From an uncultured Eggerthellaceae bacterium (GTDB taxonomy: Bacteria > Actinomycetota > Coriobacteriia > Coriobacteriales > Eggerthellaceae), in NCBI GenBank assembly GCA_910584145.1, contig CAJTXX010000009.1:1-59776 (forward strand): a DNA stretch of 59,776 nt. The letters are read 5' to 3'. Both the position numbers and the translations under genes were made by a program. This document shows, piece by piece, positions 1 to 8,574 of the stretch. The stretch's first letter is position 1. Each line of letters begins with the position of its first letter. The notes under the pieces were generated by a model. It was not told where the DNA came from. It did not search any database and saw only the letters and a list, made by a program, of their open reading frames with translations.

Positions 1-68
1 CAGCTGGGGCGGGCATCGCCCTCATCGTGAGGCGCCGCCGCGACGAGGAGGAGCCTGAGGCTGCCTGA
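1..68 (+). CDS. C-terminal end of a membrane-anchored surface protein (partial)
   Basis: Only the last 21 codons are present (frame beginning at base 3, stop TGA at 66-68). They read as a short hydrophobic stretch (AGAGIALIV) followed by RRRR and an acidic tail. That is the usual end of a sortase-anchored or single-pass surface protein: the end of a membrane helix plus a positively charged cytoplasmic stop-transfer tail. The sortase motif itself would lie upstream of the window, so anchoring by sortase is inferred. A bidirectional hairpin terminator follows at 158-191. Confidence 0.55.
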   Translation, partial: AGAGIALIVRRRRDEEEPEAA

Positions 69-93
69 TGAAGCGCCTCCGCCTGTCCGGGCG

Positions 94-124
94 TGCCAAA
101 GGGACGGAGCAAATGGGCTCTGGG
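94..124 (+). repeat. Half copy of the GGGACGGAGC intergenic repeat (family A)
   Basis: This 31-bp stretch contains CCAAAGGGACGGAGC followed by AAATGGGCTCTGGG. The same core occurs at 25102-25131, and as both arms of longer inverted repeats at 2253-2367 and 39682-39787. All copies are intergenic. This one sits between a gene end and its terminator. Confidence 0.6.
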
Positions 125-157
125 AGCGGCGGCAGGTTGGCAGATAAGCACGCGATC

Positions 158-191
158 AAAAAAGAAAGAGGCTTCGGCCTCTTTCTTTTTT
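158..191. terminator. Bidirectional intrinsic terminator
   Basis: A perfect 15-bp stem (158-172 with 177-191) closes a TTCG tetraloop. The stem starts with A-rich and ends with T-rich sequence, so it has a U-tract in both directions. It lies between two convergent genes (ends at 68 and 228) and can serve both. Confidence 0.85.
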
Positions 192-227
192 TGACCTTCA
201 CGATCTGCGAGCCGGCAGGAACGCCTG

Positions 228-2225
228 CTACAGCTTCACCAGCTCGTAGACTTGTTCGCCGGCGCTCATGGAGGTGTTGTCGGTGAGGGCTTTTATGAGG
301 GCATTGCCGAAGGTGACGCCGGAGCCGCCGTCTTGAACCTCGTCGTACCAGGTGTTGAAATCTTCGAGCGGCATCCACCAGTTGCCGCTCTGCATGGAGA
401 CGAACGTCTCGCCGGGGTTCGACACTGCGCGCGCCATCGTCTCGGGCGGCATACCGCCGTCCGGCATATCGTCGAATGCCAGCTCAAGGCTCAGGTAGCT
501 TGCCTCGGCGCTCGCGTCGCCTTCCGCCGGCACATTCGCACTCACGCGCTGTACCACGGCGAAGCTCTGGCCCTGCGCGATCAGCACCGGCGCGTCGAGC
601 TCTATCTCGTGGAAGCCAGCGTGCTCGAAGGTGCGTTCCACCGTGGCTACCAGCGTGCCATTGCCGGTGGGGCCGGTGTCGGCGTCGCTGATGGCCACCT
701 TCTCGCTGTAGATGAGCGTCTGCGCGGCGGCGTCGGCTTGCAGCTCGTCGGGCAGGCTCGCCTCGGCGCTGACCTCGCCCCCGTCGCCCGTCGCCTCGTC
801 GGTGTAGCGCGGGTCGGCCTGCGCGGGGTCGTAGCCGACGGGGAGCGTGTACACCCAGCAGGTGACCGTCTCGTTCTCGTGGAACGTGTGCGCTGTCACC
901 GATTTCAGCAGCTCGGTGCTCTCGGCGGTGAACACATTCGCCACGCGCACGGTATCGAGATAGCTGGCGGGCTCGGTGTATTCCGCTATGCCCAGATAGT
1001 CGTGCTGATACAGGTTGTCGTATGCCTGATCGGTGGGGCTCACCTCGAATGCCACTGGCGTGGTTATGGTGTGGTCGTAGTACGACAGCCAGAAGAAGCC
1101 GCTGGCCGTGCCTCCCTCAGGGATGCCCCAGTGGGTGGCATCGTCGGCCCCGCCGAGCGTCGCATACAGGGCGTCGCTGCCCCAGTTGTTCTTGCACAGC
1201 CACGCGCCATCGGCCGGCGGCTGCCCGCTCTGCGTGCCGGTGAAGTTCGCCGCGCTGTACGAATCGTCCCAGCCCACGATGCTGACGGCGTGGTTCGTAT
1301 ACACCGCGCTCGAAGCGTCGTACTGGCTCCAGGTGGTGTAATCGAAGTGGTCGGTGGAGCGCGCCTCGCCCGGCAGCGCTGTTTCCGCTTGCAGCGAAAT
1401 GGCCACGGCGCCCACGTCCACCAGCGCTTGCTTGATGCTGCGCGTGGCGTTGGCGTCGTAGCCGGTGTAGGCGACGGTGCCGCCGGCGGCGTCGTACTCG
1501 GTGGCCGCGGGGCTTGGCAGCTTCACGATGCCGCTGACGTACCAGCCCACGTCGTTCACGGTGCGCAGCGCGTCGTTCATCGACCAATCGCGCGTGCGGG
1601 CATCGGCGCCATCCTCCGGCGCGCTGTACCACGGGGTTGCGCCGACGCTATAGCCGTTGTACTGGTAGGGGACCGCATTCTCGGACAGCAGGCCCTGGCG
1701 CGTGGCCAGCGCCGCCTCCACGATGGAGAAGTTGCCGCCAGCCAGCTGGGTGGCGAAGTCGGCCGGGTTCACGCGGTAGAGCCCCTCGCCCGCCTGCGGG
1801 CCGGCGCTGGCCTCGTCTTGCAGCTCGTGCGCGAGCCACGCGATGGCGCGCTCCGAGATATCCACGCCGCCACCGAGCCCGGTCAGCTTCGGTGCCGCCG
1901 CATCGGCCGCCTGCTGCACGCGCTGGGCGTAGGTGCCGTCGAGCTTCGCTTGCTCCTCCAAGATGGAGCTCTCGATAGCGGAAGCTATGGCGAATGCCCA
2001 GCATGCGCCCCACGGGTTCTGCAACTTGACGCTGGTTATGAAATCGCCGTTGGCGAGGTAATACGACTTGAGCTCCTGTGCATCGACGCCGCTCTCCGCG
2101 GCCGATGCGCTGTTGGCCTGCTGCTCTGCCGCTGCGGCGTCGCCCGTGTCGGCCAGGGGGTGCGCCTGCGCGCTTGCTCGCACCGCCGCGGTAGGCACGA
2201 ACGCCAGAGCCGAGATCAGCGCCAT
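228..2225 (-). CDS. Secreted C1 (papain-like) cysteine protease with C-terminal lectin-like region
   Basis: About 665 residues. An N-terminal hydrophobic segment (ALISALAFVPTAA) ending near ASAQA looks like a signal peptide, so the enzyme is probably exported. Papain-family catalytic residues are all visible: oxyanion Gln69 and nucleophile Cys75 in LQNPWGACWAF, His312 in TNHAVSIVGWDD and Asn347 in CKNNWGSD. The region after about residue 370 resembles the beta-rich lectin-like domain often found behind bacterial C1 proteases; this is family knowledge, not proven here. No sortase motif is seen at the C-terminus (ends EQVYELVKL). The ATG at 2225 has no clear ribosome site. A TTG at 2255, ten codons upstream and inside a repeat arm, would add two arginines in front of the hydrophobic core and is a credible alternative start. 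The gene is single and convergent with the gene to its left. Confidence 0.85.
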   Translation of the reverse strand: MALISALAFVPTAAVRASAQAHPLADTGDAAAAEQQANSASAAESGVDAQELKSYYLANGDFITSVKLQNPWGACWAFAIASAIESSILEEQAKLDGTYAQRVQQAADAAAPKLTGLGGGVDISERAIAWLAHELQDEASAGPQAGEGLYRVNPADFATQLAGGNFSIVEAALATRQGLLSENAVPYQYNGYSVGATPWYSAPEDGADARTRDWSMNDALRTVNDVGWYVSGIVKLPSPAATEYDAAGGTVAYTGYDANATRSIKQALVDVGAVAISLQAETALPGEARSTDHFDYTTWSQYDASSAVYTNHAVSIVGWDDSYSAANFTGTQSGQPPADGAWLCKNNWGSDALYATLGGADDATHWGIPEGGTASGFFWLSYYDHTITTPVAFEVSPTDQAYDNLYQHDYLGIAEYTEPASYLDTVRVANVFTAESTELLKSVTAHTFHENETVTCWVYTLPVGYDPAQADPRYTDEATGDGGEVSAEASLPDELQADAAAQTLIYSEKVAISDADTGPTGNGTLVATVERTFEHAGFHEIELDAPVLIAQGQSFAVVQRVSANVPAEGDASAEASYLSLELAFDDMPDGGMPPETMARAVSNPGETFVSMQSGNWWMPLEDFNTWYDEVQDGGSGVTFGNALIKALTDNTSMSAGEQVYELVKL

Positions 2226-2252
2226 CCGCGCCGCAACCCCGCGCAGCTGGTG

Positions 2253-2367
2253 CAAGCCCAGCCCAACGGGGCCGGAGCGAATGGCACCTTGTCCCGGAAG
2301 GGTATCGGCATATGGATGCCGCTCAGAAAAAGGTGCCATTCGCTCCGTCCCCTTTGGGCTGGGCTTG
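2253..2367. repeat. Family A inverted-repeat element, full copy
   Basis: Two 38-bp arms (2253-2290 and 2330-2367) are inverted repeats of each other with only two mismatches and enclose a 39-bp centre. Each arm carries the GGAGCGAATGGCACCTT core. The element fills the gap between the UspA stop and the protease start and could fold into a long hairpin. Related copies are at 39682-39787 (full) and at 94-124 and 25102-25131 (half). Confidence 0.8.
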
Positions 2368-2380
2368 CGGTGCATGGTGT

Positions 2381-2848
2381 TTATTTCACGACGAGCACTG
2401 GCACGGTGGACTTTTGCAGCACGGAGTAGCACACCGAGCCCAGCATGCCGCGTATGACGCCCATGCCGCGGTGGCCCATCGTGATGCAGTCGAAATCCAT
2501 GTCGCGCGCGTAATCGACGATGCTGTCGTGCGGCGAGCCGTTCACCACGGCGATGCTGACATGGTCGCCTTCGCTCACCAGGTCGTCGATGCTGGCCGAT
2601 ACGCGGCGCACCTCCTCGTTCTCGGCTTCCACATCGAGTGCCGAGATGGAGCCCATATCCAGAGAATCGCCCGTGACACCCGACATGCGCGAGGCGATCT
2701 TGAACGTCTCGGCGTTGTAATCGCGCCACTCCACCACATTCAGGACGCACACTTCGCCATCGGTTCCGCGCACCAGCTCGAGCGCGTTCGCAAGGGCGTG
2801 GCGGGCTGGTTCAGAATCGTCGAAAGGCACTAGGATTTTCTTGTACAT
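2381..2848 (-). CDS. Universal stress protein (UspA family)
   Basis: 155 residues, the usual length of a single-domain Usp. It starts MYKKILVPFDDSEPA, the typical first beta strand with the ATP-contacting Asp. It carries the nucleotide-binding signature G-2x-G-9x-G(S/T) as MGHRGMGVIRGMLGSV near residues 125-140. It ends in the typical strand VPVLVVK. Such proteins are cytoplasmic and bind ATP or act in stress survival. A GGAGG ribosome site precedes the ATG, and a TATAAT -10 box lies about 40 bases upstream (2886-2891). It is transcribed divergently from the FHA / phosphatase / PBP cluster. Confidence 0.92.
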   Translation of the reverse strand: MYKKILVPFDDSEPARHALANALELVRGTDGEVCVLNVVEWRDYNAETFKIASRMSGVTGDSLDMGSISALDVEAENEEVRRVSASIDDLVSEGDHVSIAVVNGSPHDSIVDYARDMDFDCITMGHRGMGVIRGMLGSVCYSVLQKSTVPVLVVK

Positions 2849-2885
2849 TGATCCTCCGATTGGCTCGTAACGGGCATTTTATGGC

Positions 2886-2891
2886 ATTATA
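2886..2891 (-). promoter_or_regulatory. -10 box for the universal stress gene
   Basis: On the minus strand this reads TATAAT, about 40 bases before the UspA ATG. No clear -35 box is seen. The 91-bp divergent gap must also hold the promoter of the fhaA operon, whose ribosome site AAGGAG is just before 2940. Confidence 0.45.
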
Positions 2892-2939
2892 TAGGGAAGT
2901 TCGCGTTCATGTCGGCAGTGTTGACAAGGAGTATTCTTC

Positions 2940-3968
2940 ATGGGCTTCCTTTCGAAGTTCGAAGGAAAGATGGAAGACACCGTGGAGGGCATGGCATCCT
3001 CGCTGGGCGGCTCGTCGCTTTCCCCCGTGCAGATAACCAAGAAGGCCGAGAAGCAGATGCGCCGCGAGAAGATGGTCGGCGCCGGCGCGCAGTACGCGCC
3101 CACGCTGTACACGGTGCTGGTCAGCCCCGACGACGACGCGCGCATGTTCGGTTATTACCCCACGCTCGCCGGCGAGGTGGAGACATACCTGATGGCGAAG
3201 GCCGCCGAGATCGGCCTGATGATGGATGGCCAGCCGCTGGTGCGGTTCCTGGCCGACCCGGAGCTGAAGCGCGGGAAGTTCGATGTGGTGGCCGAGATGG
3301 TGTCGGGTCAGATCATCGGGCGGCTGCGCAACGAGGAGATGCAGCGCTACGGCCTCGCGCAGGCACCGGCTGGACCGCGCGACGTGCAGCGTCAGCGTAC
3401 GGGCATGCCCGGGCCCGCGCCCGCACCCGCGGCGCGCACACCGAAGCCCGCGCCCTACATGCCGCCGCAACCCGCCTATGAGCCCCCGGTCTACGACGAC
3501 TACGGCTACGACGCGGCGGGCTACGATGAACCCGCCTACGACGAGCCTTCCTACGGCGACAGCTATTACGACAGCGGCGACTTCGACCCCTATGGCGACG
3601 GTCTGGCCGACGCGCCCAAGACCACGGTGATGGCCGCTGCACCTGCTGGTGCGCGTCCCGCGCCCGCCGCCGACCCCGTGGGCGAGGTGTACCTCTACGA
3701 CGCCGCGCGCGACCGCGCCTACGAGCTGACCGGCCGCCCGCAGCGCATCGGCCGCGAATCGGCCAACGACATCGTGGTGCCCGACATAAACGTATCGCGC
3801 GTGCACGCCGAGATACGCCGCGACCAATCGGGCAGCTGGATCGTATCCGACCTGGGCTCCACGAACGGCGTGTTCGTGAACAACCGCCAGGTGAAAACGG
3901 CTCCGCTGCACGACGCCGACATAGTATTAGTAGGCACGACCGAGCTGGAATTCCAGCTCCTCTCCTAA
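2940..3968 (+). CDS. fhaA: FhaA-like protein (DUF3662 plus FHA domain)
   Basis: 342 residues. The N-terminal DUF3662 domain covers about residues 1-125 (starts MGFLSKFEGKMEDTVEG). It is followed by a low-complexity Pro/Ala/Tyr/Asp-rich linker (about 140-230) with repeated acidic Tyr motifs. A C-terminal FHA domain lies at about 250-335, with the phosphothreonine-binding signatures RIGRESANDI, VSRVHAEI and DLGSTNGVFVNNR. In actinobacteria FhaA is a cytoplasmic partner of the PASTA kinase that regulates peptidoglycan synthesis, and the same kinase is encoded downstream here. First gene of the run fhaA-fhaB-phosphatase-SEDS/PBP; AAGGAG precedes the ATG. Confidence 0.92.
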   Translation: MGFLSKFEGKMEDTVEGMASSLGGSSLSPVQITKKAEKQMRREKMVGAGAQYAPTLYTVLVSPDDDARMFGYYPTLAGEVETYLMAKAAEIGLMMDGQPLVRFLADPELKRGKFDVVAEMVSGQIIGRLRNEEMQRYGLAQAPAGPRDVQRQRTGMPGPAPAPAARTPKPAPYMPPQPAYEPPVYDDYGYDAAGYDEPAYDEPSYGDSYYDSGDFDPYGDGLADAPKTTVMAAAPAGARPAPAADPVGEVYLYDAARDRAYELTGRPQRIGRESANDIVVPDINVSRVHAEIRRDQSGSWIVSDLGSTNGVFVNNRQVKTAPLHDADIVLVGTTELEFQLLS

Positions 3969-3983
3969 GCGGGTGCGCGAACC

Positions 3984-4397
3984 GTGATAGACATCATATT
4001 GCTGATAGCGCGCCTGCTGTTCGTTGCGCTTTTGTACCTGTTCCTGTTCGCCATCATGCGCACGGGTATAAACCAGGTGCGCGGCACCCGCAAGAAGGGC
4101 AAGACGTGGAAGGTGTCGGTGGAGCGCGGCCCGAAGGAGCTGCGCGGCGTGCAGATGGAAGTGAACGGGCCCATCATCATCGGGCGCTCGCCGGGGGCTG
4201 ATATCGTCATCGCCGCGGGCTATGTGTCCGGGCGGCATGCGAAGCTCCAGCTGATGGGGCAGAACCTCTTCGTCGAGGACCTCGGCTCCACCAACGGCAC
4301 GCTGGTGAACGGCGACGCTATTTCCGCACCGCAATCGCTCAAGAGCGGCGATGTGGTGAACGTGGGCGATGTGGCCATGCGCGTGAGGTACGAGTGA
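3984..4397 (+). CDS. fhaB: FhaB-like membrane protein with FHA domain
   Basis: 137 residues from a GTG start, 15 bases after fhaA. Residues 3-22 form one hydrophobic helix (IIL LIARLLFVALLYLFLF), then a short basic linker. An FHA domain occupies about 55-137, with IGRSPGADIVI, VSGRHAKL and DLGSTNGTLVNGD. The layout of short N-terminal membrane anchor plus FHA matches actinobacterial FhaB (FipA-type) proteins, which bind phosphorylated partners at the division or growth site. The stop overlaps the next start (GTGA). Confidence 0.9.
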   Translation: MIDIILLIARLLFVALLYLFLFAIMRTGINQVRGTRKKGKTWKVSVERGPKELRGVQMEVNGPIIIGRSPGADIVIAAGYVSGRHAKLQLMGQNLFVEDLGSTNGTLVNGDAISAPQSLKSGDVVNVGDVAMRVRYE

Positions 4398-5632
4398 TGG
4401 GCGGCATGGGCGAGGCAGCGGCCGTGCGCTTCGGCAGCCGCACCGATATCGGCTGCGTGCGCGAGCACAACGAGGACAGCCTGGTGGTGCAGCCGTCGCT
4501 GTTCGTGGTGTGCGACGGCATGGGCGGGCATTCCGCCGGCGAGGTAGCCTCCGAGATAGCCATCGACGTGGTGTCGCGGCGCGCCCCGCGCGTGCCCGAT
4601 GCCGAGGCGCTGGGGCAGGCGGTGGAAGAGGCGAACCTGGCCATCATCCGTGCGGCGCGCAATGGCATCGGCAGTCAGGGCATGGGTACCACGTGCACTG
4701 CTGCGGTGCTGCAAGGCACGCGGCTGGTCATAGCGCAGGTGGGCGATTCGCGTGCGTACCTGCTGCACAACGGGCACCTCCAACAGTTGACGCGCGACCA
4801 TAGCCTGGTGGCCGACCTGGTGGAGAGCGGCCAGATATCCGCCGAGGAAGCGCGCACGCATCCGCAGCGATCGGTCATAACGCGCGCGCTCGGCAGCGAC
4901 CCGCGCATGCAATGCGACCTATACGAGCTGAACATCGCCGAGGGCGATCGGCTGCTGCTGTGCTCGGACGGCCTGTATTCGATGGTGGAAGACGGCCAGA
5001 TCGAGCACGTGATGAACGCGCACCCGGACGCGCAGCGCGCGGCCGACGCGCTGGCCGAGGCGGCCATAGCCGCGGGCGGCCACGACAACGTTACCACCAT
5101 AGTGGTGAATGCCGAGGGCGATTCCGAGCGCCGCCATCGCAAGCTGGCGCGCAAGACGAAGGTGACGGCAGGCGTCATAGTGACGCTGTTCGTGGCCCTG
5201 TTCGCGGCGGCGGCCGTGGCGTTCAACTTCTGGACCAGCACCGCGGCTTATCTGGGCGAGGTGGACGGCCGCGTGGCCGTGTACCAGGGCATCCCCGGCG
5301 AGGTGTTCGGCATGAGCTTCAACAACATGCGCGAGGTGACCGACGTTCCCCTCGATTCCCTGCAACCCGGCGTGGCGAACCGCGTGCGCAACCAGGATAT
5401 CCGCTGCGATTCGCTGGCGGAGGCGTACGAGCTGGTGGGCACGTACCGGGCCAATGCGGCTGAGAACGGCCAGGTGCCGCAGGCCGGCGGGTCGGATGCG
5501 GAAGGCGCCGATGGAACCGACGGGGCCGCCAGCAGCGCGGCCGATGCAGCCGGCTCCGACGCCAGCAGCGCCAGCTCGTCCGCGAGCGCGGCAGCCGCGG
5601 CGCACCCCGGAGCAGCCAGCGCGGGGGCCTAG
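4394..5632 (+). CDS. pstP: PP2C-type Ser/Thr phosphatase with membrane anchor
   Basis: 412 residues from GTG, overlapping fhaB by four bases. The PP2C metal and phosphate motifs are in order: REHNEDS, VCDGMGGHSAGE, GDSRAYLL, LLLCSDGLYSMV and GHDNVTTIVV (about residues 10-240). One membrane helix follows (about 258-280), then an extracytoplasmic region and an Ala/Ser-rich low-complexity C-terminus. This is the architecture of the actinobacterial PstP/Ppp that dephosphorylates PknB and its substrates. The gene order phosphatase-RodA/PBP-kinase supports the call. A second in-frame ATG follows the GTG immediately, so the exact first residue is uncertain by one. Confidence 0.93.
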   Translation: MMGGMGEAAAVRFGSRTDIGCVREHNEDSLVVQPSLFVVCDGMGGHSAGEVASEIAIDVVSRRAPRVPDAEALGQAVEEANLAIIRAARNGIGSQGMGTTCTAAVLQGTRLVIAQVGDSRAYLLHNGHLQQLTRDHSLVADLVESGQISAEEARTHPQRSVITRALGSDPRMQCDLYELNIAEGDRLLLCSDGLYSMVEDGQIEHVMNAHPDAQRAADALAEAAIAAGGHDNVTTIVVNAEGDSERRHRKLARKTKVTAGVIVTLFVALFAAAAVAFNFWTSTAAYLGEVDGRVAVYQGIPGEVFGMSFNNMREVTDVPLDSLQPGVANRVRNQDIRCDSLAEAYELVGTYRANAAENGQVPQAGGSDAEGADGTDGAASSAADAAGSDASSASSSASAAAAAHPGAASAGA

Positions 5633-5633
5633 C

Positions 5634-8399
5634 GTGAAGCCACGCAACATAGAGCTGTTGCTGCTGGTCATAGCGGCGCCTATCGTCATCGTGCTGTTCG
5701 CCATGCTGGTGGTGACGGGCGGGCGCGAGCTGTCGTTCAACACGCTGGGCGTGCCTGTGGGCATCTTCCTGGCGTTCCTCATCGCGCACATCTCCATCCG
5801 CGTGCTCACACCGAACGCCGACCCGGCCATCTTGCCCATCACGTTCGCGCTGTCGGGCATCGGCATCGCGTTCGTCACGCGCTTGGTGCCCGATTTGGCA
5901 TCGCGCCAGCTCATGTGGATGTTCGCGGGCGTCATCATCATGGTCCTGGTGCTGGTCATCGTGCGCAACCTCGATAAGCTCGCCAGCTACAAGTACACGT
6001 TCATGATCGTGGGCGTGCTGCTGCTGTTGTCGCCGATGCTGCCGGTGGTGGGCACCGAGATCAACGGCAGCCGCTTGTGGCTGACCATCGGCACCTTCTC
6101 GTTCCAACCCGGCGAGCTGGCGAAGATCTGCATCGTGGTGTTCCTCGCCGGCTACTTGGCGCAGCACCGCGAGATGCTGTCGGTGTTCACGTGGAAGGTG
6201 GGGCCGGTGCGTCTGCCGTCGCTGTCCACGCTGTTGCCGCTGCTCGCTATGTGGGCGTTGGCGTTCCTGATCGTCGTGCTTGAGAAAGACCTGGGCAGCG
6301 CGCTGGTGCTGTTCGCGGTGTTCCTGGTCATGCTGTACGTCTCCACCGGCAAGGTGCTGTATGTGGTGGTGGGGCTGGTGCTGGCCGGCGTGGCCGCGGT
6401 GGCGCTGTTCTTCATGTTCAGCCACGTTCAGACCCGTGTGGATGTCTGGCTCGACCCGTTCTCCGACGCGCAGGATAAGGGCTACCAGATCGTGCAGAGC
6501 CTGTTCTCGCTGGCCGACGGCGACCTGTTCGGCGTGGGCATCGGGCGCGGCATGTCGGATGTCATCCCCTATGTTGAGAGCGACTTCATATTCAGCGCCA
6601 TAGGCGAGGAATGCGGTCTGCTCGGCGCGGCCGGCGTGCTGCTGCTGTACCTGTGCTTCGCCATCCGCGGCATGCTGACGGCGGCGCGCGCGAAGAGCGA
6701 CGTCAGCTCGTTCATGGCGGTGGGCGCTACGTCCATCGTGGTGTTGCAGGCGTTCATCATCGTGGGCGGCGTTACGCGGCTCATCCCGCTGACGGGTATC
6801 ACGCTGCCCTTCATCAGCCAAGGCGGTTCCAGCTTGCTGGCCGGGTTCATCGTGGTGGCGCTGCTGCTGCGCGCCGGCGACGAGGCCACGGGCAGCAGCG
6901 CCGAGCTGACCTCGGCGGCTATCGGGCGCTCGCGGCACGCGGCCAACAGCGTGCTGGGGCGCGTGGCGCTGGGCAAGAACATCACCTTCGCGCTGATATT
7001 CTTCAGCGTGCTGTTCGCGCTGCTGGTGGCGAACCTCACCTACATCATGGTGGTGAACGCGCAGAACTACCAGAGCATGCCGGGCAACGGCCACACCATA
7101 GCGAAGGAAGCGAAGAGCGAGCGCGGCACCATATCGACGTATGACGGCGTGGTGCTGGCGCAGTCGGTGGAGCAGCCCGACGGCACGTATGAGCGCGTGT
7201 ACCCGGCGGGCACGCTGGCGGCGCACGTGGTGGGGTACTATTCCGGCAAGTACGGCATGGCGGGCATCGAGGCCGAGTACAACGATACGCTGAAAGGCCA
7301 GCGCAACTTCGCCAATTGGAGCGAGGTGCTGAACTCCATGGCGGGCGTCTCGCAGCCGGGCAACGATGTGACGCTGACGCTGAACTCGAAGATACAGCAG
7401 GCGGCGCAGGCGGCCATCGAGGGGCATAAGGGCGCCTGCGTGGTGATGGACCCGGGCACGGGCGCGGTGCTGGCGATGGCGTCGTCGCCCACCTACGACG
7501 CGGCCGATGTGGAAGAGGTCATGCAGAACGCGAGCGCGGGGTCCTCGGAGCTGCTGAACCGCGCGACGCAGGCGCTGTATGCGCCCGGTTCCACGTTCAA
7601 GATCGTGTCGCTGACCGCGGCGCTGGCCGATGGCGTAGCCGAGCTCGATACCACCTACGACGCGCCGGCCGAGATGGATATCGGCAACGCGCCGGTGAGC
7701 AACTTCAAAGACCGCGACTACGGCACCATCACGCTCGAGCGCGCGTTCGAGGTGTCGTCGAACACGGCGTTCGGGCAGGTGGGCGTGCAGCTGGGGGCCG
7801 ACCGCCTGGTGGCGGGTGCCGATGCGTTCGGGTTCAACGAGCAGATCAACCTAGAGCTGCCGCTGGCGGAATCGCTGATGCCCGATCCCGACGAGATGAC
7901 CACTTGGGAGACGGCATGGGCCGCCGCCGGCGAGCCGGTGGGCGAGCATGAGAGCCCCGCCGGGCCGCAGGCCACCGTGTTGCAGATGGCGCTGGTGGGC
8001 TCAGGCATAGCCAACGAGGGGCAGATCATGCAGCCCTATCTGGTGGAAGGCGTGTACAACGCCAATGGCGAGCGCAGTTTCACCGCGCAGCCGCGACAGC
8101 TGATGCGCGCCACCTCGGCCGAGGTGGCGGGCGAGGTGCTGTCGGCCATGAAGGGCGTGGTGGCGAACGGCACCGGTTCGGCGGCGGCTATCAGCGGCGT
8201 CACCGTGGCCGGCAAGACCGGCACCGCCGAGCACCAGGGCCGCGCCGACGACAGTTGGTTCGTGGGCATAGCCGATGCCGACGGCAACCGCACCGTGGTG
8301 GTGGCCCTGATGATCGAAGAAGCTGGCAGCGACATTACCGCCGCCGCTCAATCGCGCGCCGTGTTGCAGGCCGCGCTCCAAGTGCAGGGCCTGCTGTAG
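5634..8399 (+). CDS. Natural fusion of SEDS glycosyltransferase (RodA/FtsW) and class B penicillin-binding protein
   Basis: 921 residues from GTG, one base after the phosphatase stop. Residues about 1-425 are a polytopic SEDS domain, with the conserved blocks VVLEKDLGSAL and PLTGITLPFISQGGSSLL. After a short linker a further membrane helix (about 450-475) begins a PbpA-like class B PBP. The PBP has all three acyl-serine motifs: STFK (Ser653), SSN (708-710) and KTG (861-863). SEDS proteins polymerise glycan strands and class B PBPs cross-link them; in other actinobacteria rodA and pbpA are separate adjacent genes at this position. Here both are one open frame with no internal stop, so polymerase and transpeptidase would be made in fixed 1:1 ratio. 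Product location: cytoplasmic membrane with the PBP domain outside. Confidence 0.93.
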   Translation: MKPRNIELLLLVIAAPIVIVLFAMLVVTGGRELSFNTLGVPVGIFLAFLIAHISIRVLTPNADPAILPITFALSGIGIAFVTRLVPDLASRQLMWMFAGVIIMVLVLVIVRNLDKLASYKYTFMIVGVLLLLSPMLPVVGTEINGSRLWLTIGTFSFQPGELAKICIVVFLAGYLAQHREMLSVFTWKVGPVRLPSLSTLLPLLAMWALAFLIVVLEKDLGSALVLFAVFLVMLYVSTGKVLYVVVGLVLAGVAAVALFFMFSHVQTRVDVWLDPFSDAQDKGYQIVQSLFSLADGDLFGVGIGRGMSDVIPYVESDFIFSAIGEECGLLGAAGVLLLYLCFAIRGMLTAARAKSDVSSFMAVGATSIVVLQAFIIVGGVTRLIPLTGITLPFISQGGSSLLAGFIVVALLLRAGDEATGSSAELTSAAIGRSRHAANSVLGRVALGKNITFALIFFSVLFALLVANLTYIMVVNAQNYQSMPGNGHTIAKEAKSERGTISTYDGVVLAQSVEQPDGTYERVYPAGTLAAHVVGYYSGKYGMAGIEAEYNDTLKGQRNFANWSEVLNSMAGVSQPGNDVTLTLNSKIQQAAQAAIEGHKGACVVMDPGTGAVLAMASSPTYDAADVEEVMQNASAGSSELLNRATQALYAPGSTFKIVSLTAALADGVAELDTTYDAPAEMDIGNAPVSNFKDRDYGTITLERAFEVSSNTAFGQVGVQLGADRLVAGADAFGFNEQINLELPLAESLMPDPDEMTTWETAWAAAGEPVGEHESPAGPQATVLQMALVGSGIANEGQIMQPYLVEGVYNANGERSFTAQPRQLMRATSAEVAGEVLSAMKGVVANGTGSAAAISGVTVAGKTGTAEHQGRADDSWFVGIADADGNRTVVVALMIEEAGSDITAAAQSRAVLQAALQVQGLL

Positions 8400-8507
8400 C
8401 GCAGCTCGGGCACGCGCGCTGCAACTACTGGCAGCCGCCCGGGTGGCATCAGCTCTCAAAGTTGCGGGTCTGCCTTGGGTTTCGTTCCATAAGGCGGCAA
8501 TACACGT

Positions 8508-8513
8508 TATAAT
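8508..8513 (+). promoter_or_regulatory. Likely -10 box of pknB
   Basis: A perfect TATAAT lies 62 bases before the GTG start of pknB, in the 175-bp gap after the SEDS/PBP gene. No good -35 hexamer stands 16-18 bases upstream. It suggests that the kinase has its own promoter besides read-through. Confidence 0.45.
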
Positions 8514-8574
8514 GCTGAGAACTGTGACGACTCCTGCCATAGACGCAGATAAAACAAACACTGAAGGAGTTCTC

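Noticed and set aside
2226..2750. Long N-terminal extension of the protease frame on the minus strand
   Set aside because: It runs antisense through the repeat and the universal stress gene, has no ribosome site, and its sequence is low-complexity Arg/His-rich, typical of a shadow frame in high-G+C DNA.
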